Below, one piece after another: positions 55,606 to 64,000 of a stretch of 64,000 nucleotides of DNA. A model generated the notes under the pieces. That model saw only the letters and a program-made list of their open reading frames with translations, ran no database searches and was not told the origin of the DNA. The DNA is from Welwitschia mirabilis (taxonomy: Eukaryota; Gnetophyta; Gnetopsida; Welwitschiales), in assembly GCA_051453625.1 (NCBI GenBank), contig JBOZIK010000001.1:171362133-171426132 (forward strand), written 5' to 3'. Every line of letters begins with the position of its first letter. Positions within the stretch are counted from its first letter, which is position 1. The position numbers and the translations under genes were made by a program.

Positions 55606-56965
55606 TCAATCATCTATCTTGACTTTCTTACTCTCATGATGAACTTTCCATAAATGACTCTTTTCTAGATGAATAACTCTTTGAGATTAAGCAACTTTAT
55701 GTCATCTCTTCTACTCATTCCAATTTGTGATATGCTGATATTGTGAATTACCTTATTACTATAAAAACTCCTTAGCATTGCAACCATAACTAACGTAAAT
55801 CGTTTTTCCATAGGATTGGTGACTATGAATGGAATGAACCCCATATTTATAGACATTGTAAAGATTAAATTATGCATAAGTATGTACCTAAGTGAAAAAC
55901 CTTAGAAATCCTAAAACTTTGCTATGATGAGATATGTGAGGGATACTTTAATGGTTAAACAATTATCATGAAAGTTCTTCACTTTAGTTTTTATTTACCT
56001 ACTCTTTTTAAGGATTCCTTTGACTTTTCTAAAAGGTGTGATGCATGTCAACATTATGGTAGCCTAACTTGTTTTCAAGATATACTCCTTCAATCTATAC
56101 TTGAATGTGAACCTTTTTATTGTTGGGGAATTAACTTTGTAAGCCCGATTACACCACCTTCTCATGATAAAAATTATATCATAGTAGTTAATTATGTTAT
56201 TAAATAGGTAGAAGTTGTACCTACTACCAAGAATGATGACTGAACCATTTGCAACTTTGTTAGAACTTATATTTTTCAAGGTTTTAGTTTTCGACAAATT
56301 ATCATTAGTGATTAAGGAACTCATTTCATTAATTATTTTTTTTTGAAAACCTCTTTTATCCATTGGTGTTGAACATAGAATTACATGTACATATCATCTT
56401 CAAACTAATGGCTAAGCTGAAAATGCAAATAGAGAAATGAAAAAGATGCTTTAGAAATTAGTCTCTATCAATAAAAAAACATGGTTCTTTAAACTTAATG
56501 ATGTTATTTGGGCTTACTATACTACTTGGCGTAACTCTTTAGGTTTCTCATCATATGAACTTATGTACAGAAAAGCCTGTGTTTTACTGATTGATGTTTG
56601 CTATAATTCTTATTGCTTTACTTATCAACTTAACCTTATAGACTTGAATGATATCTTTAAAATTTAATTATCCCAACTTGATCATTTAGATGAAAAATAT
56701 ACTCATGCTTTACATCATCAACTTATTCATAAAGCTCAAGCCAAGTTTAGACATGATAAAAAGATTATTCATAAGCCGTTTTAACCTGGTTAACTTGTTC
56801 TTCTGTATAACACCAGAATACACCTTTTTAATAACAATTTAACTTCTAAATGGTTAGGTCCTTATCTTATAGAAAAAGTACATTCGAATGGCTTAGTTGA
56901 AATATTTGATTCAAATACTAGATAAATTTAAAAAGTTAATGAACAAAGGTTAAAAATTTATGAGT
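55606..56965 (+). pseudogene. Element G integrase (gypsy)
   Basis: Begins NHLS-LSYSHDELSINDSFLD, then YADIVNYLITIKTP. The zinc-binding end reads FDFSKRCDACQHYGSLTC (about 56010-56080). The core starts CWGINFVSPITPPSHDKNYI at about 56120, with the first catalytic Asp replaced by Asn, then frameshifted second-Asp and Glu regions. The C-terminal part reads NNNLTSKWLGPYLIEKVHSN, GLVEIFDSNT and KVNEQRLKIYE (about 56830-56960), the same tail as E2. It is inactive. Confidence 0.75.
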
Positions 56966-58785
56966 TATCTTCTAATGAAACTTTGAAAATAATAGAAGCA
57001 CTTATTTTGGAAGCCCTTCTTAATGAGAAGGATCTTCTTTTTGCCATTGTCTAAATTCTTTCTTAAGTCATTCCTTAGGTAAACATCATGTTATTACTTG
57101 AATATTTTTACCTTAACATATGTATTTACTTATGAAGTTTCCATAATTAGTAATATTTTACTTGGACATTTAGATGATAAGATTGACTTCATCTAATCTT
57201 TAGATATTTGTATGTCAATGAGATTAATTTTGAATGAAGATGCCTTAGTTCGTTTATTTTCTTTTAATGGTATGAATAATTATTTTTTTTTGCATGTTCT
57301 TACTTTGTTACTCATCTCATTACTTTTCTCTTATCCTTGCAAGTACTTGGTGATGTGGAATGTTCACCCCCCCCTTCTTCACTCACCCACTAAAAAAAAA
57401 AAGAAAACAAAAGAAAAGAAAAAAATAAATAAAAAAAAGAAAAGAAATAAAGACTATGCTCGTTCATTTTATATCTTAAAAACATGGTCACGATGATGTC
57501 CTACCACAAGTGCACTGAGGGCAAATATTTCCAAGAGGAGCCTTAGGTAGTGCAATATGGTAGCTATGAAAACTCTACTAGGGAGGTTAGTTGGCCATGC
57601 TGTGTGGGTCCTTATTCCTCTGATAGTGGTTGTACTACCCTCATCATGGTAGAATAAATTTCACTTTGAGATTATGAGATCAGTAGTATTCTTGGTGTTA
57701 TTAGAGGCATTACTTAATTTCTAGAATTATTTTATGTATTTTTTTAGAATACTTCCACATAATCAATTTACTTTTCAGATTCTAGTATTATTTTGATATG
57801 GTAGCTTATAAATTCTTATTTTAATAGCCTTTTATTATCATTCATTGTTTGGTAACATTAGACATACTTGACATCGTCATAATCATTGCCTACCTGAGTG
57901 GTACTTTATGGTTTCTATATATTGTCATGCATCTTTCATTAAGTGATTTTATGATTGTTGCCAAGGGACTTTGTTAGGTTAGAATTTAGGGTAAGAAAGC
58001 AATCTTCTTTATGTTTGTAGTTGTCCATTTTCATTTTGATTTTTTAGCTATTTTGTTGGATATTCAAAGTTATTTTCCATAATTTTTTAGCATAATATTA
58101 TGAATCTCATTATTTTGTAGTTTCTTGTTGATTTATTTTCCTAGTTTATATAGACGATTGATTCTTGATAAGCTCTCATACTCTGCTGAGTTCTAGTTTT
58201 TCTTTTTCCATGAGTTTAAGCACATTTGTGGAGTCTATTGGCATAGTTTCTTTGTACTTAGTGCATTTTCCTCTATTTTTACACTTTCTTCCATGCATCC
58301 CTTTCCACCATCGGCATGTTTTTAAGGTTATTTCTTCTCATTATACCTTCTTTCTTTTTTTTCTAATGTTTTTGTGTGTTAGCTTGCTTTCCATATTTTT
58401 TGGTTTATCTCTAAATAGCCTAATTAATCACTTTCGTCCCATGCCTGTCATCCCCATGATAGACAGGATGATACTCTTCCTTTATCTTTGGTGAAATTCA
58501 AGATATCTTGCTTCTCTTGGTGGGGGAACAAGATACCTTTCTAGGCTTTATTCTATTATTTAGAGCATACATTTTTTAAAGGATCATATTTTGAGATTTC
58601 ACATTACATATACATGATGAGTTGTTTGAATTTATTTTTCATGTTAATTGAATAAATTCATGAACTTTATCTTGTAGGAACACAGTAGCACTCTCATAAG
58701 TTTTTTTTTTTTAAAAGCTATGTTTCAGAACATCTAAAAAATAATGCTATATCTACTCTGTCCTTTTGATCTTATGAATTACATT
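56966..58785 (+). other. Element G 3' untranslated region, first copy
   Basis: No gene. It holds a purine-rich A/AG tract (57393-57450), the conserved 160-bp block (57490-57660), T-rich sequence and one palindromic module (58434-58474). From about 57355 it is repeated, diverged, after the gap at 58786. Confidence 0.65.
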
Positions 58786-58885
58786 NNNNNNNNNNNNNNN
58801 NNNNNNNNNNNNNNNNNNNNNNNNNNNNNNNNNNNNNNNNNNNNNNNNNNNNNNNNNNNNNNNNNNNNNNNNNNNNNNNNNNNNN
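58786..58885. other. Assembly gap (100 N) between two 3' region copies
   Basis: 57355-58785 and 58886 to about 60270 are homologous throughout, both opening with GTGGAATGTT. Confidence 0.85.
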
Positions 58886-60637
58886 GTGGAATGTTACTTC
58901 AAAAAAAAAAAAAAAAAAAAAAAAGAAGAAGAAGAAGAAGAAGAAGAAGAAGAAGAAAGAGAAAGGGAGAAAATTAAAATCATGCTTTTTCATTTTATAT
59001 CTCAAAAACATGGTCACCATGTTATCCTATCACAACTGCACTGAGGCAAATATTCCCAAGAGGGGCCTTTAGAAATGTGATATGGCAGCTATGGGAACTT
59101 CACTAGGGTCAGTTGGTCATGTTGTTTGTGTTCTTACTTCTATAACAATGGTTTTACTCCTCTCATCATGGTTAAATAAATTGCATTTTAAGGCTATGTA
59201 ATTAGTGATGTCCCTAGTATAATTAGAGGTATTGCTTGTTTTCTATACTCATTTTTATTTATTTATTTTTAATACTTCTACATGATCACTCTACTTTTTG
59301 GATTCTAGTATTGTTTTGATATGGTATCTTGTAAGTCCCTATTTTAAAAATCCGATTTTATTATAATTTATTATTTGATAATATTAAATGTACTTGACAT
59401 TATTATAATCATTTCCTAATTGAGTGGTACTTTATAGTTTCTACATGCCGTCATGCATCTTTTATTAAGTGATTTTATAATTATTGCTAAGGGAATTTGT
59501 TAGATTAGAATTTTGGATAAGAAAGTAATCTTCTTTATGTTCCTAGTTGTCCATTTTCGTTTTCTTTTTATTTAGTGTGTTTTTTGTATTTTTAAAGTCA
59601 TTTTCCATACTTTTTCAGCAAAATATTATAGATTTAATCATTTTGTTAATTTCTTGTTGATGTATTTTTCCTAGCGAATTAATTCCTGATAGGTTTCCGT
59701 GACTTGATGAGTTTCTTTTTTTTTTTCCATGAGTTTGAGCATATTTGTGGAGTATATGAAAATTGTTTCTTTATACTTAGTGCATTTACATTTTCCTCCA
59801 TGCATCCCTCTTTACCATGGATATGTTTTTTAGGCTATTTCTTTACTTTCTATCTTCCTTTTGTTTTTCTTCTATTTTCTATGTGTTTGCCTATCTACCT
59901 TATCTTTTCTGTCCAAATAGCATATTTGATCAATGTCATACCATGTCTATTATCCCCATGATAGATGGGATGATACTTATCCTTTATCTTTGGTGTAATT
60001 ATAGACAACTTAATTCTCTTATGGAGGGTTAGAATATTGTTTTGAGCTTTATTTTGTAATTTTGAGCACACATTTTTGAAAATGCAAAAATGATCATGTC
60101 TGAAGCTTTCACATTACATATATATGATGGGTTGTTTTGATTACTTTTCATGTTAATTGAATAAATTTTTGAATCTATCTTATAGGATTATAGTATTATA
60201 CTCTTAGAGTTTTCTTGTATCTATGTTTTAGATAATCTAAAAAGAATGTTATATCTACTCTTATCCTTTTCCTTAGGGATTAAACTAATTAACTTACATG
60301 CATCACTCTTTTGAGATTAGTACTAATTAAGTCTGTTACACTAGTTCATTATCACTATTTCTATAATATACATACATATTATCATTCCATAACCTATTAT
60401 TATTACATTTCTATGATTTCTGTATATGTATGACATTCATTTATTCTATAGTAACATGCTTAAGTAGGGGGCTTAGGGATATTTTTAGAATTTGTATCAG
60501 TTAATATGTTTGTGATATCTATTCTTACATGATTTAATTAGACTCAATTTAAATATTTTCAGTGCTATTTTATCTTAGTTAAATTAGCTCGCAATATAGT
60601 TGATCACTCACTTTGTCAGGGACTGACAAGACTAAGT
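58886..60637 (+). other. Element G 3' untranslated region, second copy
   Basis: Same order as the first copy: GTGGAATGTT, a poly(A) run and GAA microsatellite (58901-58960), the conserved block (59010-59185), and a palindromic module (59934-59977). The glutamate/lysine or Phe repeat ORFs around 58900 are translations of the microsatellite. Confidence 0.65.
58901..58960. repeat. Poly(A) plus (GAA)n microsatellite
   Basis: About 24 A followed by roughly eleven GAA units. The first copy of this region has an A-rich AG tract at the same place, and E2 has a GA tract. Confidence 0.9.
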
Positions 60638-61990
60638 TTGAATGCAATAATAATGATTATGGAGATTTGACAGGATGATTAATAAAACATATGATTCTTA
60701 GCATATTTAAAGGTTTCTCAGGCTTATTCTAATACTACATACTTAGAGGAAGAATTCATTATGTAAAAGACTAACTTACCTTTGAGATTAGAGATAAGTA
60801 ATCCTGTCATCCCATTTTTGATCCCCATGACAAGTAGGATGATAACACTATTGACATGGATAAAAGATATGGGGTTGACAGTGAAGCATAAAGCTGATAA
60901 AGTACCTTTTAACATAAGGTTATGTCCCCTCTGTCATCCCCATAATAGTCAAGATGATAGCTAATTTTCTATGATCAGAAAGAATTATCTTTGTGATGGG
61001 GTTAAGAAACCCATTTGGGTTGTTAGGGTTTCTTTTCCAATGAACTGGTATGGTATGGTCAGAAGGTATCATTGACTAGAACTAGTAGACATAGTAACGA
61101 TACATCTATAGACCGATGTCTCAGTGTAGATGCCTCACTGTAGGTAGAGATTTCCTCTCCTCTATCTGACTTAGGGACTACAGCGAGTTGGGAGAGAGCC
61201 TATTCGGTCTATCTCCTACATATATAGAGTTAATTAATGGATCTTGGGGTAACTAGTAATCTTAATGTAAAAATATAAATACCATTCCCCTCCTTTATTT
61301 CTGTTTCCATCTTTTGTACTTGATATGCTTGTGATGGATCTAGTAGCTACAGAAAAGAGTTTCCTTGGTGTTAGGTTGAGTCTCTTCCATTGAGATGCTG
61401 CTATTTTGTTATAAGTGAATGTACATTTCTTTGAAATCAATATAGTTACTCTTTTCAATTCCAATCCTATCTATGTTCCTAATGATTTAAGTTGGTTATA
61501 GTTTAAGTAATAATCTTATAATTTATTTAGAACATAAGGTTAACCTTTGTTAAGATTTATTTTGATTAGTATCATATTTGCATGGTTATTTCATTTCCAT
61601 TTCACATTGCATTCCATATTCTATTTGGTATATCTCACAGTTCACATTGATTAGGAATAATTCAAGTACTCTTATTAATTGATTTGAATTATAGAGAGCT
61701 AGTTCTTATGATAGAAAGATTAGAATCCAATGGAATTCATTCCATTTTCATTTGCATTTCATCTCCATTAACATTACATTGCATTTTACTTTATTATTTA
61801 CTTTCAGTTATTAAAAGATAAAAGACTAAAAATACCTTTAGAAATCAATTCTCTAACTCTAAGCCTAGTGCCTTTGTTGGGATTACGACATTCGGGTAAA
61901 CTCCCGTCTATAGTAGCATGTTTTTTTTCTGCAAGTCATTTGATTTATAGATTTATCTAAAGGACTTTAGGATTGCATAATTAATACCAA
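60638..61990 (+). repeat. Element G 3' LTR, start deleted, with a ~200-bp insertion
   Basis: Matches LTR G from about 85 bp inside its start (AATAATGATTATGG...) to its end. The polypurine tract and LTR start are deleted. Modules at 60801-60846 and 60922-60960; TATA box at 61274-61281. An extra segment at about 61037-61240 is absent from the 5' LTR. Confidence 0.75.
61037..61240. other. ~200-bp insertion in the element G 3' LTR
   Basis: In the 5' LTR GTTTCTTTTCTGACTTCTAG is continuous (about 49229). Here TTTCTTTTCC is followed by ~200 bases (AATGAACTGG... to AATTAATGGA) before CTTGGGGTAAC. It is more GC-balanced than its surroundings. No ORF, no clear terminal inverted repeats; possible short AATG duplication at its ends. 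Confidence 0.6.
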
Positions 61991-63064
61991 AATAGCTAAC
62001 TTCTCTTAAGCTAGAAAGATAAAAAAGAATGTTATTCCTACTATCCTCCCCATGACAGATAGGACAATAGCACTTTAGTAGCTATTTGAGATGCTAAAAT
62101 GGACTGGATCTAGAAGCCAACGAGTCTTTTTTTCTAAAGAGGCATCATCCCAAGTGTCGTCTTCATGACATGTAGGATAACAACTAATGACTAATCTATC
62201 ATTATCCCTAGTCTCATCCCTATGACAGTTAGGATGATACTAAAATGGCTGGTTGACTTTCATCCATTTAGTCCATTTTTTTCTCAAGGTTAAGCATGTT
62301 TTCTAGCATATCTGTTACACCTTAAGTGATGGTTATGTTTTTTTATTATATAAATAAATCCTTCCTTTGATCCTCCTATCATCTTTGATGCACCAAAAAT
62401 TCTTATAATAGGAGATCAAAGGGTGAGAGATCTATATTAAGTAGTTGCAGAGAGATATCTCCTTGGTATTAGGCTATGCATCCTCCATTGAGATGTGGCT
62501 ACTTTATAACCTAAATGCTCAGTTGATTAATGTAAACTCTATTTCTCTTTCATTTAGTTAGCATTTTACATGCCTCTTATGGTTTATATTATTCTTGATT
62601 TGGTGACAGTTTCACTTATAATATAAGTCTTAAGAATAACCTTTGTTAAGATTGACGATATTAGTTTAAGTGCATTTTTAGATTAATTTACATTACATTC
62701 TATTTAACTTACTTGATAGCTTAAGTTAGTCTTGGTTAGTGACACTTTCTCTAGCTAATTTAGGTTAAGTAGGGTCAATCTTCTTGACAAGTCAATTTGG
62801 TAACTAGATAGGTGTTCATCTAGATTAGGTTGCATTTGCATTGCATTGTGTATTTTTTCCTCATCATTAAATTAGATTTAATAGCATACAATATTTTTTG
62901 TGAAAATCAATTCTCCTTCTTCTCTCCCATACCTCTAATAGGTTTATGAAATTTGGATCACTTTCATTTATACTAGTGTGTTGTATTTGTATTTGTAATA
63001 TATTTATTTGTAACTGATAGGATTGAGTAAGACATAAAAGATTGCAAAATTACACACTGCAACA
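61991..63064 (+). repeat. Element E 3' LTR, remainder after G
   Basis: Continues the LTR interrupted at 48757, ending ACACACTGCAACA. Modules at 62039-62070, 62142-62184 and 62196-62240; a TATA-like TATATAAATAAA near 62348. No primer site follows it, consistent with a 3' LTR. Confidence 0.7.
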
Positions 63065-64000
63065 CTTATAGAATTAGGTTAATAGCCTTTAATTAAAAAA
63101 TAATAATAAGAAACCTTGCTATTATACTAAGTAATGGTTAAGATTAGTTTCACTTATGGGTCTTTAAGGAAATGTTACACTTATTTTGAGTTTAATTCTT
63201 AAATTCATGTTTGTTTAAAGTCTTTGATTCTAGTAAACCATGGCTAAAAATGGTGGAATATACCTTCATATTATGTTTCTTATGTTTAAAGCTTTTAATG
63301 GGGATAAATTTTTTTTTTGATTAGGCTAATGAGTTCATGACCCCTCATACGTGCATAAAAAAATAAATATGAGAAGAATCACAAAAAGAAAAATAATATC
63401 TCTTCTCCAAAATCACATCTTATTAATTACTTAATTGGGTTTAGTTAACTACATCAAGGTTATGGATGTTCACTAGTAGTGTAGCTCTATTGATCTAATT
63501 ACAACATAATCAACTACATGAGGGCTATAAACACTCACAAGAAATGCAACTCTAATTTCTTTACTAATTAACATATTTAGCTCTATTGAAAGAAAATGTG
63601 ATAATGTTGGTTTCTCAATGTGATTCAAAGGCTTAAGACACAAGACATAGATGTTTGTAAAAAAGGAAAATAAAGGAAAGAAATTTAAAAATTATAGGCC
63701 TTTTGCATTCTATTGTCTTTTAACATTCATACTTAATATTTTCTATGTTTTCTTGAATTCCTATAAGTTACTTGATTAATACTACACTTATTTAATACTG
63801 AGATCCATTAAAATTTACAAAAACATAATAAAGGTCATTTACTTAGGTAGGTTTTCTCCTTCATTCTTCGGTTGCATGGTTGAGTCCTTTCATTTTTGTC
63901 CTTAGCACCGATTTTACTTCATTCCATTTTATGAGAAATAACATCATAAGGCATAAAATATTTTTATAGATTAACTATTCACTTAGCATTTTTTAGGAAT
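63065..64000. other. Right flank, no recognisable gene
   Basis: AT-rich, no ORF or retroelement motif seen. A diverged pair of ~60-bp repeats (CAACTACAT...CTCTA) lies at about 63445-63565. This may be the sequence into which element E inserted. Confidence 0.5.

Noticed and set aside
57212-57496. 94-codon ORF ending in a poly-Lys stretch
   Set aside because: It lies in the untranslated region after integrase and runs into the A-rich tract; the matching region of E2 and D is not open.
58744-59020. Lys/Arg-rich or poly-Phe ORFs
   Set aside because: Translations of the poly(A)/(GAA)n microsatellite and its complement.
63065-64000. A possible host gene or promoter in the right flank
   Set aside because: No ORF over 60 codons, no splice-site pattern with coding signal and no recognisable motif.

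Overview
The window is a gene-poor, AT-rich piece of a plant nuclear genome, most likely a flowering plant. I find no intact host gene, rRNA or tRNA gene. Almost every recognisable segment is a decayed retrotransposon. The evidence is plant-type Ty1/copia elements primed by initiator-Met tRNA, Ty3/gypsy elements of Athila-like type primed by tRNA-Asp, and non-LTR (LINE) remnants. All coding regions carry stops or frameshifts. The species cannot be named from this sequence.

Layout from the left. (A) 1-2180, minus: the gag and 5' LTR of a copia element that runs off the left edge. 2224-3361: 5' part of a LINE reverse transcriptase. (B) 3362-12659, minus: a nearly complete copia element (3' LTR, polypurine tract, extra ORF, RNase H/RT, integrase, protease, gag, PBS, 5' LTR) inserted into that LINE, which resumes at 12660-13750. 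About 13990-14790: a LINE ORF1 remnant, then an 87-bp tandem repeat. (F) 14983-21563, plus: a copia deletion derivative with gag and protease, no integrase/RT/RNase H, the extra ORF and a full 3' LTR.

From 21564 to 63064 the frame is a gypsy element, E, on the plus strand. Its first pol copy (E1, 21564-25100) is interrupted between RNase H and integrase by copia element C (25101-43533, minus). C is itself interrupted inside its extra ORF by D (27007 to about 34733, plus), a gypsy-type LTR element with no visible pol. After C, the E1 integrase starts and ends in a gap. A second RT-RNase H-integrase copy (E2, 44087-46850), a 3' untranslated region and the 3' LTR follow. That LTR is split by another gypsy element, G (48758-61990, plus), and resumes at 61991-63064. 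63065-64000 shows no recognisable gene. The order of insertion is therefore E, then C, then D, with G separately into E, and B into a LINE.

The unusual content is mostly non-coding. The gypsy elements carry at least 22 copies of a two-tier palindromic module (inner hairpin TGTCAT-CCCC-ATGACA, outer arms like TATCATCC/GGATGATA) in LTRs, leaders and 3' regions, and one inside pol. The copia LTRs carry an unrelated ladder of GTCGAC-core palindromes, in pairs 20 bp apart repeating about every 67 bp. The copia elements also have a post-pol ORF of about 350 codons followed by a second polypurine-tract-like cassette. Fourteen runs of N interrupt the window, and most are flanked by duplicated sequence, so local copy number and order near gaps should be treated with caution.
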